Of a stretch of 64,000 bases of DNA, positions 34,999 through 46,574 are shown piece by piece. Under the pieces are notes generated by a model. The model was not told the DNA's origin. It saw only the letters and a list, made by a program, of their open reading frames with translations, and ran no database searches. The DNA comes from Calonectria ilicicola (taxonomy: Eukaryota > Ascomycota > Sordariomycetes > Hypocreales > Nectriaceae). The stretch is taken from contig CP085835.1 in NCBI GenBank assembly GCA_020809705.1, positions 2,976,001 to 3,040,000 on the forward strand, given 5' to 3'. Made by a program: the position numbers and the translations under genes. How positions within the stretch are numbered: position 1 is the first letter of the stretch; the number at the start of each line of letters is the position of its first letter.

Positions 34999-36543
34999 AT
35001 AGTTCTACGCAAGTTTGTTCTTTTATCTGCCGCCGGGCTGGGTGCTCAAGCCGCTCCTTCTCTTGCTCGGCAGGAACTTGAGGCTTGCCTGACGGGTGCT
35101 GTTAGTGGAGATGCTTCACGAGCACAATTCAGGCATGAGACAAACTACGCCAGCAATGATCTGAACTACTTTAATCTCAATTACAAGTAAAACCTCATCA
35201 CGGTGGTGTATCCGAACAGCACCAAGGAAATTTCCGAAGTTATTGGCTGTGCGACAAAGAGCAATCGAACTGTTGCAGCCCGCAGTGGCGGTCGCGACTT
35301 TATCAACAAATGTACGTTTTGATGCCTTCTTTCTTCCTATTAAAACCGTTTCTAGTGCATTTTTATTGTCTTAGGCCTAGGAGGACAAGATGATGCTGTC
35401 GTCGTGGATTTGAAACACTTTAGCAAAATTGAATACGACTCATCATCCGAGGTTGCCACGCTGGGACCCGCAAACCGCCTTGAGGGAACATTTACGGCCT
35501 TGGACAAACACGGTCGCGCCCTCCCTCTTAGTTCTGCCGCCACGGTCGGGTTGGGTGGCCATATCACTGTAGGTGGAATGGGATATCTATCTCGGCAGTA
35601 TGGTCTTGGGATCGACAACCTATTGGAGGTCGAAGTGGTTCTTGCAAATGGAACAGTCGCTCGCGCCAACAAAGACCAGAACCAGGACCTGTTTTGGGCC
35701 GTTAGGGGTGCTGGCTCCAGCTTCGGTATCGTCACCGAGTTCAAACTTCAGACGAGGCCCAGGCCCCAGGAAGTCGTAACCTTCAGCTACTCATACCAGT
35801 CCACCAACCAAACTGTCATCGTTAGCGCCATAAAGGCATACCAAAAGATCATGGCCAACTCGAATACGCCTCGAACACTTGGGGCTTCTGGCACGCTTAT
35901 GAACGGCATGTTTATCCTTTCTGGTGCGTTCTTCGGCACGAAAAGCGAGTTCGAGGCCCTAGATTTGACAAACGAGCTACCATCAGTGACAGATCCGACA
36001 ATTAGACCAGGCACAAAGTGGATTGACTTTATGAATGGTCGTTTCGATGCATCCAAGGCCCTTCCATCTTAAGATCACAGTTACGCAAGAGACACTGCGG
36101 TTGCTCTTGATGCTCTTCCTTCCGATGATGCTATTGACAAGTTTGTCAACTACGCGTTCTCATCTAGCCCAGGAGGAGGTAGCTGGCTGTTTCTCATGGA
36201 CTTTTACGGTGGCGCTATGAACGATGTCGCCAGAGATGCTACTCCGTTTCCTCATCGCAACATTGCCTACTTTGTCAGCGCCCAAGCCAGCAGCGGAAAC
36301 CAGACTGAGACACCTAATACAACGAGGGACTTTATCGACAAGGCTCTTGAAAATCTTTAGGGTGGGCAGCCCGGCAAGTACCTCAACTATTGGGGTGTGC
36401 CCGTCGCTAATGGTCGCATCTCCGGTTCAGCCCAGGCCAAGTACTGGGGGGCTAATTTGCAACGACTTGAGCAGATTAAAACGGCTGTTGACCCCAACGA
36501 CGTGTTTTCTACTCCTCAGAATGTTAAGCCAAGTGCCAAATAA
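34999..36543 (+). pseudogene. FAD-linked oxidase (BBE type) pseudogene with lost start codon
   Basis: The whole gene is readable. A signal-peptide-like N-terminus follows ATA at 34999, where ATG is expected. One spliceable intron (35312-35374) is kept. The FAD-binding PP-loop region (VGLGGHITVGGMGYLSRQYG, WAVRGAGSSFGIVTEF) is present, and a C-terminal berberine-bridge segment (YLNYWG, AVDPNDVF) ends at 36543. Stops interrupt it at 35188-35190 (TAA), 36070-36072 (TAA) and 36358-36360 (TAG). In the SGGHS motif the FAD-attaching His is Arg (SGGRD). Relatives are secreted oligosaccharide or chito-oligosaccharide oxidases. With no start, three stops and no FAD-linking His, this copy must be dead. 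Confidence 0.87.
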
Positions 36544-37133
36544 GTATATTTCGTGCTGCTCCGTGGAGCAGTTCTCAGACACCAAATTGACACCTTCTCT
36601 TGTCTGATTAGCTGTTGCTTCCTCAACCCAACCCCTCATTCAATTCTTGCACATATTGGTTTCAGAGATGATAGTTTTGCGCGCTCAATATTTCTGCGCT
36701 CACAGAATGTAGATAGAACAGTATAGTAAATACATTAAGCTTCATGAATTTGCTAAATTAGTCTGTGCATGCACTGCATCCTCATCGTTGAGAATGACAC
36801 AATGAAGTATTTGGTGCCTTCCTTCCGAGTGATTTAAAGTACTTGGCAAATCACATTCTTCTCATAATGCGAATTCCTTCATGCCTATATGTGACACGAT
36901 GAGCTTCCCACAACAAACCCAGAAGCCTTCCTCCCACTGCAAATTGTTCGCTAGACAAAAGAGGCAAAAAGTAGTCACGTGCATGTCGTGGACCAGCCAC
37001 ATCCCAGCGCCACACCAGCGCCACGCCCCGCAACCCGCCACCAAAACTCGCCAACATCTCAAAACGCCATCAAAACGACGCAAAACAACATTCCAATTCA
37101 TTTCCAATCCAAAAAAAGAGCAAAAAAAGAAAA
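36544..37133. other. Spacer before tRNA-Leu
   Basis: About 590 bp with no supported gene. Frames that overlap the tRNA are chance. Confidence 0.4.
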
Positions 37134-37231
37134 TGATGAGACTGGGACTCGAACCCAGGAGGATTGCTCCATCAGGAAGTGGTGTTAAGGTAACCTTAAC
37201 CTGACGCCATAACCAACTCGGCCATCTCACC
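37134..37231 (-). tRNA. tRNA-Leu (anticodon AAG) with a 16-nt intron
   Basis: The minus strand folds as a class II tRNA. The acceptor is GGUGAGA with UCUCAUC (discriminator A), the anticodon stem is UCAGG/CCUGA, the extra arm is GGAG...CUCC, and the T-arm is UGGG-UUCGAGU-CCCA. The anticodon AAG (37197-37195) reads CUU/CUC after A34-to-I editing. An intron at 37193-37178 sits one base 3' of the anticodon, as in all nuclear pre-tRNAs, and contains CCUUAA, which pairs with the anticodon loop UUAAGG. Confidence 0.93.
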
Positions 37232-38885
37232 AATTGCGGGATTTGATGGGGTGGGGGCTGCGATTTGGGGATGATGACGGGCGTGCGAAGTGGGGGCAGG
37301 TGAGGTGCTCTGTACGACGAATAATTGTGGCTTGAATTGACATTGGGAGATTGTGGAGAGGTCATTCTGGTCGGGGTATCTTGTTTGAAAGAGTAAAGTC
37401 CAATTAATTGTCATTGGCTTGTGGGAAGACAAATTGAGATTGACACATGATTTAATGAATTGTGCAAATTTTGCCAATCATCAAGACCACCATGTCCATT
37501 CCAATCCTGTCCTCGGACCGAGTAAAACATGTATTTTGCTTCAATAAACCCTATCTTGAGAACGAGTGTGCCGCCATTGACTTAGCAGTGGTGGCTATCG
37601 CACCAAGTCCGCACAGTATCAAATAGTGCCACCCAGGCCCAAGTTGGCTCCAAAGGCAAAGTAAAGTGTACATACGCAGCAGCCGACGTCCAGCTCAGCG
37701 CAGGATCCAGATGATCCGCAGCGGGCGGGCCGCGTCCCGGAGATCGAGAGAGACCCAACGAGGTAATGTTACCCGGCAGCGTACTGCACTAGTTCCCGGT
37801 GTCATCAAGTACCGCAGACGCTCAGACGGCGGGCTGCGGTCGATCACTCCCAATATATTCATCAACACTAGTCACTCTCTCGGGAGCGATGTGAAGAAAG
37901 ACATCCCCACCCTACTAAACTGCATCAAGTCTAGAGAATTCGCAGCTACGCACAACCGATGCCTTCTCTTGCTCTAGCTCAGGTCTTCTCCGCCATCTAG
38001 CGCGTCCCGCCACCCCCCAATCCCTCTTGGCATGACAAAGGCTCAGCTCTGCTGAGAAAACATCATGTCACCGTTACTTGCTTTTCCCACTCTGGCCACC
38101 CCTGTAAGCAGTAGTCCAGCAGGCCTCGCTTTTTGGGTCTCGAATACGGCAAGAGAAACACGTGGTGAGCCAACATCAGCCCAATAAGGGACGGTTGAAT
38201 GCAAAGGGCCACACTAGGTGCTCCAGCCGCGTCGGCGCGACTGGGACGGGCGCTTGCTTCTCCTCTTTTTTGTATTTCCAACTCAATAGCCCCGGCAGAT
38301 GTTCGTTTCCTTTTTTTGTCTTAAAGCAAGATACAGACCACATCTTCGCTCAAAGACTACCAATAATACTCGTCCAGGTTGCAAATTGTCTCCACTGCCG
38401 TCTACTGTATCCTTTTCGGTGATTAGTCTAGGCCATTGTCAAGCCCCTTCGGTATTTGAGACAATTTGAAACCCAGAGGGGTAATTGCGTCGAAGGGGAG
38501 AAGGCATATTGCTAATGGCGCATCTGTGTATATATACCAAGTGGCTGCTCAGGCACTCCCATACTTTCTCGGACATCATTGTCGTCGCTGGGGGCACCCG
38601 GTTCTACTGAATTTACAAACGCCATTTCCACTTTACCAAACAATCATTCGATTTTAAATTTGGCACGGGGAATTTTTGGAGGTAAGTTTTTCTTCATGAT
38701 AAACCCGATTTCCAGGGCGTGGCAGCTAAAAATTGATGTCAGAGATTCCGAATCACCTCGGAAATATTGCATCGCTTTTTGAAGAAAAAGAACTTACTGT
38801 GAGCATTTTTAATAATCATTGACTATATGAAAACAATGTTGACCATGTACACAGGTGTTTTTAGCACTTGGGTTCACGTTAATAT
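37232..38885. other. Non-coding spacer between tRNA-Leu and the NRPS remnant
   Basis: About 1.65 kb. A GC-rich, CpG-rich block lies near 37680-37850, but its frames do not resemble a protein I know. Nothing else was recognised. Confidence 0.35.
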
Positions 38886-39617
38886 TTGAAAATGACTTGT
38901 GGAAGTGATCACAAAGACTGCCGTGTAGTCACGTGCGATAAGGTCGAGATGTCCGTCGCCGAGCTGCCAATATTTATAGATAATGCTGGAGCAACGCAGC
39001 AGGATTCCAGCCTTGTCAATGTTTTTCGCCAGCAAGCTTCTAGTTCCCCTTCAAAAGTCGCCATCAAAGATGCCTCAACTCAATTCACATATGCCGAACT
39101 TGATATTGCATCAGATGCTTTTGCTCTGTGGCTGGCGAGGCGATCTTTTGCCCCCCAGACCGTAGTCGGTGTCCTTGCTGGAAAATCCTGTGAGACTATA
39201 ATTGCGTTTCTGGGTATCCTCAAAGCCAACTTGGCGTATTTGCCGTTGAATGCAGGGGCATACGCCGACAAGCTGGAAGCGATTCTTTCCTCTATTCCAG
39301 CACCAAGGCTTGTCCTGCTTGGGGGCGATATTCTACCGCCATCCATATCATCAAATGTGGAATTTATTACCTTAGGAGAGGCCATTGCCAAGTCATCTCG
39401 GGCCACCCTCAACCTCCAAAGTCTTGCTGCTCTCCGATCTCCTGATGCGGCAAGCTTGGCCTACGTTATGTTTCCACCAGGTTCAATAGATGGCAAGGAA
39501 GGAGTGTTAGTGGAACATCGGAACCTGGTTCAGTCTATCAGTAACGCGCCGGATCAATGTTATGCTGCTGGGACTATGACTTCAATAGCCACGCTAGCAT
39601 TCGGCATTTCAACTTAA
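38886..39617 (+). pseudogene. NRPS adenylation-domain remnant, truncated
   Basis: The 243-codon frame begins with unrelated sequence and then reads as the first half of a fungal NRPS adenylation domain. Core A1 (TYAELD) and core A2 (LGILKANLAYLPL) are clear. Core A3 is spoiled: VMFPPGSIDGKEGVLVEHRN stands where the phosphate-binding TSG-S/T-TG-PKG is expected. The frame ends at core A4 (LAFGIST-stop). Core motifs A5-A10, the carrier domain and any condensation domain are absent downstream. It cannot activate an amino acid. It is most likely the stump of a lost secondary-metabolite synthetase; no other biosynthetic gene adjoins it. Confidence 0.75.
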
Positions 39618-41709
39618 ATGCGTACATTTCTCGTGGGCGAAGAATATATTAAAAGATCTATGATAAGAAGGGGTTTCCCCGGACACTTGAAGCTAGTTTA
39701 TTTTTTAAAAAAAAAAGTTTGACATATTTCCAATTGCACTGTAATTAAAATGGCAACACTTGGTCATTGCCTTGTTCAACACTCCCAAAACACTCGCATG
39801 TTGGAAAGACCCCGTTAGTTTCGTGATAAGTTTACTTGTCTAAAAGAGGTCTTCGAGCATTGAGACTTAATATTTGTCACTAGCAACAGCTATGAAAGTT
39901 GAAGCTGGGACTAATTGAATATTGGGTGGAGTGGAGCTTGCGTAATGCAACGCGGCTAGTCAGTGTCTCATTTTCATATCCCCCGTTGATGAACAGAAGC
40001 CGGCCCTCATTTCTGAAATGAAGATTGCTCTAACGGCTACAATCCAACCACATATTTCCAGACTACTCATGTAAGATTCCACCCTGAATCCATTTCTTAT
40101 AGATCCATGCACAAGTTGCACCTATGTAAATGCTACTCTATGATGTGCTTTCTCATCCTCTCACAATTAGCGTATTCAAAATGTGGAGAGTAACGGAGGG
40201 TTTATCCACAAGCTATCGAAAGAGGCGCTGGCTAATGGCGCGTCTGGAATCGACTTGCTTTTTATTCAGCTCGCCATGCTTCAACCCCGCTGATGACTGC
40301 ACCTGTCCGCTTCTCTGCAACTAACGTTTACAGAGTACGCTATTGATAAAGTGGACAGCGATGGAGAGGAACGTGTGGCCGCCACCCGAGGAAAGATTAT
40401 AGCCTCCACTGCCTAGCACCCAGTTGAACGGTCTTGCCGCTGCTCGCAGGACAGGGATTAATGGTCTCGACCAGCCTCGGCCTTAACGTCTGGGGCGTCT
40501 TCACCGCCAATCATTGCTTGCAAGCCAGTTTTAGCCACAAGGACGGGGCCCATCAATAGTTGCCACTAATGGTGGCTCTAAGGCTTATGTTGATGTTTCC
40601 ACTAGGCCAACCTTTCTCTGAGAGGTAGAACCCGGCGATCTCTGATAAGAAGCAATGTTTTTGGCCAATCTCAAACTAGCATGTATTTGGGAGCTTAACC
40701 GCGATTTGACATAGTAGGTTTGATTACCTTCTCCTGCTCAGAGAGGGCCCGTGTTCCCGCCCATCTCCCTGTCTTTTTGTTCTAAATGATAAACATCTAA
40801 ATAAATCCATCCTCATCACCGTTTAGAGACAAGTTAAACCGATCTCGATTGATATATGTAGTCGAAGGGTTTCTCTATCATGGCAGGACCATCATTTGCC
40901 ACAGGGAAATAAAAATGGTTCCATTATAGACAGGTGAAAGCAGCACTCCTTGGGAAATATCCGAAACTTCTTCCTAGATAAACTATTGTGTCGATGTTAA
41001 AAGCTCTTGTAATCCGTGGTGTTCCTGTTGGTTGCGCGAGGTTATTTAGCCAAACTTAATTTGATGACTGCACATCAACAGTATATCTGAGTGCTCCCCA
41101 TTTGTCGTGCAAGTTAGCTGGTTTGATTAGAGTTATTGAATTGGAGTGCAACCGGATTAAGTTAAAGTATATCGGCTTCAAGCTCATGTTGGGTGGAAAT
41201 GTGGTGCGAGCCCCAAAACTCAGATGATCAGACCACATGCGTTTGGTTAGGATGTTTTGATGCGGACTCTGGCAACCTGATGAGAAACGCTCAAAAATAG
41301 CGGGATTAAACCAATAATCTCCAACGCATGGATTATCGATTTTTAATAGAAATTGAGAAAAATCCCTGCTGCATTTGATTTGCATGATTTTTCCAGTTTT
41401 TTTTCCATCCACGCGCATGCCCTAATTCGTCCCGCAACCCTCAACACCAACAACCACCTGACACGCACTCTCGCGACGCCTCACAACACGCAATTCACAC
41501 TCCAAACGTAAAAACACCTCACTTGGTAGAAAATGAGTTTCCATTACGCAATACAAGCGAGATGGAAACGGACGTGCTTTATAAAGAGGGCCGGACCCTA
41601 GTGGGGCGTTGCTGTGGGCCGACAACCATGTTTGGTGAAGCCTTGGAACGCGTCTGCTCGACGTGTCTGTTGGTTGCTCAGATGACGAGCGAGACTGCGA
41701 GGCGACGAG
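39618..41709. other. Non-coding spacer, possible gene debris
   Basis: About 2.1 kb between the NRPS stump and the permease. A stretch at about 40450-40610 has short protein-like pieces broken by stops, but I cannot assign it. The permease promoter should lie in the last few hundred bases. Confidence 0.35.
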
Positions 41710-43135
41710 ATGACGATCCTAGAGAAGAACAGTGACAAGCCCCTTGGCCCCAAGGGGGCAACCAAGGATGGTATCAAGCCCTTCTATGACGATACCGAGC
41801 GAAGCATCGAGGAGGGCGAGGCGCGGTTCCGCCGTCTTGGCTGGAAACGCCTCGCTGTTGTTCTGGTTGTTGAGGCCATCGCGCTCGGAAGTCTGAGTCT
41901 GCCCGCCGCCTTTGCTACCTTGGGCATGGTCCCCGGTGTCTTGATGACCGTCTTCCTCGGTCTCGCAGCTATGCAGGCCAGTTACACGATTGGAGCCGTG
42001 AAGCTCAAGTTTCCTCACACAAAGCACTATGTTGAGATTGGCCGTCTCATGATGGGCCCATTTGGTTACCACCTCTTCAACATTGCCTTTGTTGTACAGC
42101 TGATTCTGGTGGTGGGTTCACACTGTCTAACCGGCAAGATTGCCTTTACAACCATCACCGACAGCAATGTCTGCTCCATCGTCTTCAGCCTTGTATCCAT
42201 GGTCATGTTACTACTTTTGGCAATCCCTCCGTCCTTTTCAGAAATGGCTATTTTGGGGTACATCGACTTTGCTTCCATTATCCTTGCTATTGGCATCACC
42301 ATGATCTCCACCGGCATTCAATCGGCCAATAAGCCTGGCGGTCTGGCAGCTGTGTCTTGGTCTGCGTGGCCAAAGGAAGACATTAGCTTCCAGGAGGCAT
42401 TTTCAGCAGTTACAAACATTGTCTTTGCATATGCTTTTGCTATTGCGCAGCCTTCGTTCATGGACGAGCTGCACACACCGGCAGATTTCAAAAAGTCAAT
42501 TCAGGTCATTGCTATTGTTGAGATTTTCATCTACACATTAACAGGTTCTATCATCTATGCTTTTGTTGGTCAGGATGTGCAGTCGCCTGCACTCCTATCT
42601 GCAAGCCCTCTACTAGCAAAAATCGGTTTCGGCATCGCGTTCCCTGTCATTTTCATCTCCGGCTCCATCAACACCACGGTTCTGGGGCGGTATATTCATG
42701 GAAAGATATACGAAAACTCGTACACCCGCTACATCAACACGACAAAGGGTTGGGTAACTTGGCTTGCAATTGTGAGCATAATTTCTGTCTTCGCATGGGT
42801 TGTAGCCGAGGCTATTCCAATCTTCTCCAACTTGCTATCCATCATTTCTGCACTGTTTGTCTCAGGATTTTCATACTACATTCCCCCGATAATGTGGTTT
42901 AAATTGCTCAAGGAGGGAAAGTGGTATGAAAAGCGAAATCTACTGCCCAGCATCATTAATATCGTCGTCTTCATTATTGGGTTTACCGTATTTGGATGCG
43001 GAACCTATTCGAGTATCTCAGAATTGGTAAGTTGATACAGACTTTTTGAATTTGTTGATCCCGGGCTGAAGCTAAATTTGTCTTTAGGTTTCCACGTTTC
43101 GCAAAGGCGAGGTGGGCAAGCCATTTTCTTGCTAA
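41710..43135 (+). CDS. Neutral amino-acid permease (AAAP/Mtr-like)
   Basis: Exons 41710-43026 and 43088-43135 encode 454 residues; the last 16 come from the small second exon after a GTAAGT-TTTAG intron. A hydrophilic N-terminal tail of about 45 residues is followed by eleven or so hydrophobic helices. The pattern (VVLVVEAIALGSLSLPAAFATLG in helix 1; a conserved FAYAFAIAQPSFMDEL in the middle) matches the fungal aromatic/neutral amino-acid permeases typified by Neurospora Mtr. It should import amino acids with protons across the plasma membrane. The frame is intact. Its neighbours, the NRPS stump and a P450, give no sign of a joint pathway. Confidence 0.9.
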
Positions 43136-43569
43136 AGATCCCCATGTGAGTATGCGGCGATTTATCATGCAATCACGCACATGAATGTATAATATAAAAG
43201 ATATCTAAAGGATTAAAAGTAAATATTCAAGTTTAATAATGCAATGTATTTATGAAAGTATTGGAACGATGTGGGCATAGCCTTGTCTGATTCGTAGATA
43301 AGGATTAGAGCACGTTTCGCAGTGACGTTACGGATACTCACTACTCAACTGAATATCTTGTGTGCGTGATGAGTTGTGGTTTAGATGACGCATATGAATT
43401 ATACAACTACTCTCTAGAGACTACTTTTCAACTTTATCACCCTCTGGATATATAGTAATGGGTATTTCATTCCAGAACTCATCAACCCCCCGCCCTATAC
43501 ATGAGAATTCTCTTGTATCATCCATTATTAGAGAGATGTAGTTTTAGGATAGATTCGATGACCCTAACC
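43136..43569. other. Spacer between convergent permease and P450 genes
   Basis: About 430 bp holding the two 3' ends. No gene or repeat was seen. Confidence 0.45.
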
Positions 43570-45386
43570 TTAATCTATCGTCACTCGCACACCGTTAGTT
43601 CCTTCTTTTTGACAAGGAATAAACATGTCGTGGTCGTATGCAACATCTTCATCTGTCGTCCCAAACAGGCGCATGTGAGGGAAAACACGGAGCACAAGGC
43701 CCGTGAGGCAAAGGTTGAGTTCGCAAAATGCAAGACTGTAAACAACAAGTTAATAAGGCGATATGACAAACTTGCTAGCAAGCATAACTTACTTCATTCC
43801 CAAGCATGATCTGCTACCTTTGGAAAAGGCGAGCATTCCACGCTCAATATCTTTTCTACGCTGGTTGTTCTCATCAAGCCAGCGCTCAGGAATAAACTCG
43901 TAAGAGTCTGGGAAAACACTCTCGTCGTGGTGGGTGATTGCAGACGACATTCCAATTGCGTAACCCTGAGGAATTACATACTCAATAGGCTTCTTGTTGA
44001 ATTCACCGCGGTAAATGAGGCTTTCTTCAGTTGGAACACGTGCGGTTCGAGAGGAGACGCCGTAAGAAAGTCGAAGACCCTCCTGAAGGACGGCACCGAG
44101 ATAAGGTAGATTTTCAAGGGTAGTCCAGGTTGGCAAGTGCTTTGGGTCGGTCACAACCTCGTTTAGCTCCTTTGTGAGCTTTTTGAGTAGCTCAGGTTTG
44201 AGCAATAGATGGTAAGTGATAACTGCAAGTGCCCAGCTAGTTGTCTCGGTTCCTGCACCCACAACTGCCGTGGCCTCATCTGCCAGTCGGCGAGGGTTCT
44301 TCTCAAAAGCTTCGAGATCAGATTCCAAAAGGGACCCAAAAACTGTGGGACGCTCGTGCCTGATGCCCGCTTCTAGTTCCGACTTGGCCTGTTTAACCTT
44401 GTTTGGAATGTCAATCTTCAAAGTTTGAATCAGTAGTGCAACATCTTCTGGTAAGTAGTTGATGAACCTTTATCCCAATTAGTGACTCTATTCATCACAA
44501 TCGTTGGTTGTTAAAATTACTAACCACTCTCCAAGAACGGTGAGAGACTTGGTCCAAGTGAAGAATCGGAAGACAAACACAGGTCTCAAGGTAGCAGCCA
44601 ATGACCCGCGAAAGTTGGGAAACCACCCCTCCTGTGCAAGAAAGCCAAACTTTTCGCCAAAACAGTAACTAGATATGGCATCAGAAGTGAAGCAGCTATA
44701 GGCCATGGTCACATCAATTGGCTCATTCCTGCCGGTGTGAGCCAGCAACTTGTCGCAAAGGTTTTGAACCAAGTCGTGAATCTCTCCTTCGAGGCGCGCA
44801 ATCATGCCACGTGAAAAGAACTTGGCTAAAGGAATTCGTCGCGTACGGTGCAGGTCGTGGTCCACTGTTCCGAAACCAGACTCACCCAGACTAAATATTG
44901 AAGACGAGGTAAGTATGTCGCGTTTAAAGATTTTAGTACCATGGGTTTCTTACGCAGAACCATTGATTTGGTGTACGGGCTTATCGCGCTTGCGTCCGCT
45001 AACAGCGTAGATTTCCTCAACAAAGTTTGCATCATTGCAATGCACCTCGTTGGGATTGATGCGAACAATCGGTCCTGCGTTAGTTAGCCTCTTATTGTAT
45101 TAACGTGCAAAATATTGGCAAATTTACCATATTTCTCGTGCATCCGTCGAATCTCTACTGTGTAGCGCCCAAATCTAACAACATCGTGATAGAATTCGGG
45201 GAGATAGGTAGCAGCCGCCAGTCTTGGACCGGGTATGTGGCTCAAAGGGTGGAGAGGTGATAGGTTGTACAAAACCTGCAGAAAGCGATATCCAAACCAT
45301 ACCGCAACAAGGGAGAGCACATTTTGGGCCGTCAGATAGGTCGTAAGGACGCTGAGAGGCGTCGGATCCATCATGTTCGTCGACAT
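43570..45386 (-). CDS. Cytochrome P450, trichodiene-oxygenase-like group
   Basis: Five exons (45386-45128, 45074-44954, 44890-44525, 44467-43793, 43735-43570) encode 528 residues. The first ATG of the frame is at 45386; upstream codons lack ATG. One N-terminal membrane helix (about residues 20-40) is followed by the proline-rich [17 protein letters not shown]. Later come the I-helix AGTETTS, the helix-K EGLR and the heme loop [10 protein letters not shown] with its Cys ligand; all are intact. The N-terminal half ([21 protein letters not shown]) is typical of the large fungal group that includes CYP58 trichodiene oxygenases and many unassigned P450s. It should be an ER-bound monooxygenase; the substrate is unknown. 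No terpene synthase or PKS lies nearby. Confidence 0.9.
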
Positions 45387-46574
45387 GTTGGCAACTGTCA
45401 ATTGGAAAGAAGGACAAGTTGAGAATAGTTCTGGACCAAGATGCCATGAAGAACATGAGGAGTAGCCATTCTAGCACAGGCCAAGCGCAAGAAGCCGAGC
45501 GGTCCACAAATCGCACATGGAGTCTACACCCGATGAAGATACAGGGCCGAGCATTGCAACGTCGATAACAAGGGGCATGGATGATGAACAAACAAGACGC
45601 GCAAGACACGTAGGGCACAAACAGCCAGAATGCTGCTGTTAAGTCCTAGTAAGGACTACGGCATTTGTAAACTTACACAAGATCATCAGCTCGGAAAGAT
45701 GAGGCTGTCAGCAGTTGACTGCTTCGTTGAATTTACCCGACACGTCTCGTATGCTAGATCTAGAACTAGCCAACGGTCCGCGGCAACGCAACAGGAGGGT
45801 GCCGTGCGGGCTCCATTTCCGGCTTCGGTTAGCCGTGCTGCCCCATCAGATTGGTTGGTCGTGTCCCAAATTGTCCAAATTGTCGAGTCAGACCCCTGCA
45901 GTCTTAGGCCAGCTAAAAAATTTGTGATGACATTAGATTCACGTCATTGGCTGTTAATGAGACGCCGCATATCCGACGGCTTTTCAGCCAAATCATGTGA
46001 CGCCAGCGCACATGGTGGTCGGTAGAAAATCCCAAAGTCTGGTTGGATAACGAAAAACAAGCTGCAGAATATGAAGCGTGGCGTATGATGCTTTGAGCAC
46101 ACTCATCCTTGCTTGCAGCTGTCAGCTGATTCATATGCTGGGATGCTGATCTCTTGATGCGTATTTATTGATGTCCCCCGCTCTGGGTCTAAGCTTTACG
46201 GTTGCAGCGAGGAGGTTGCAATCATGCATTGCTTACCCTGTGCAGTTTGTTTTGAATATCACGGCTAGATTGATGCATAAGGTTAGCGCATATTCAATGC
46301 CTGCCAAAGCATACCCAAGTTCTTCCGTGTGTGTTTCCCATTACAATGGGCTAGGTCACTCATGTAAAATAAAAATACCAATTATTATGACATCATAAAT
46401 AAACTAATTCCATAAAAACTGTATTTTTAACCATTTAGATACATTATCCGCCTTCGATAATCCGTGGCGCTTGTGCCCCTATCATATGTATGATAAACTC
46501 TAATAACAAAAATAAATCTCGTTCAAGGCCGAAATGAAGAACCAAAAAAAAAGCATGCAAAGACGGAAACTCCT
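45387..46574. other. Non-coding spacer upstream of the P450
   Basis: About 1.2 kb, with the P450 promoter at its left side and the 3' end of the zinc-finger gene at its right. The short frames carry no recognisable pattern. Confidence 0.4.

Noticed and set aside
36881..37204. 107-codon frame overlapping tRNA-Leu
   Set aside because: It runs through the antisense of a clear tRNA gene, so it is a chance frame.
38886..45386. A secondary-metabolite cluster (NRPS, permease, P450)
   Set aside because: The NRPS is a dead fragment, the permease is an amino-acid importer of the Mtr type, and no tailoring enzymes besides the P450 are present.
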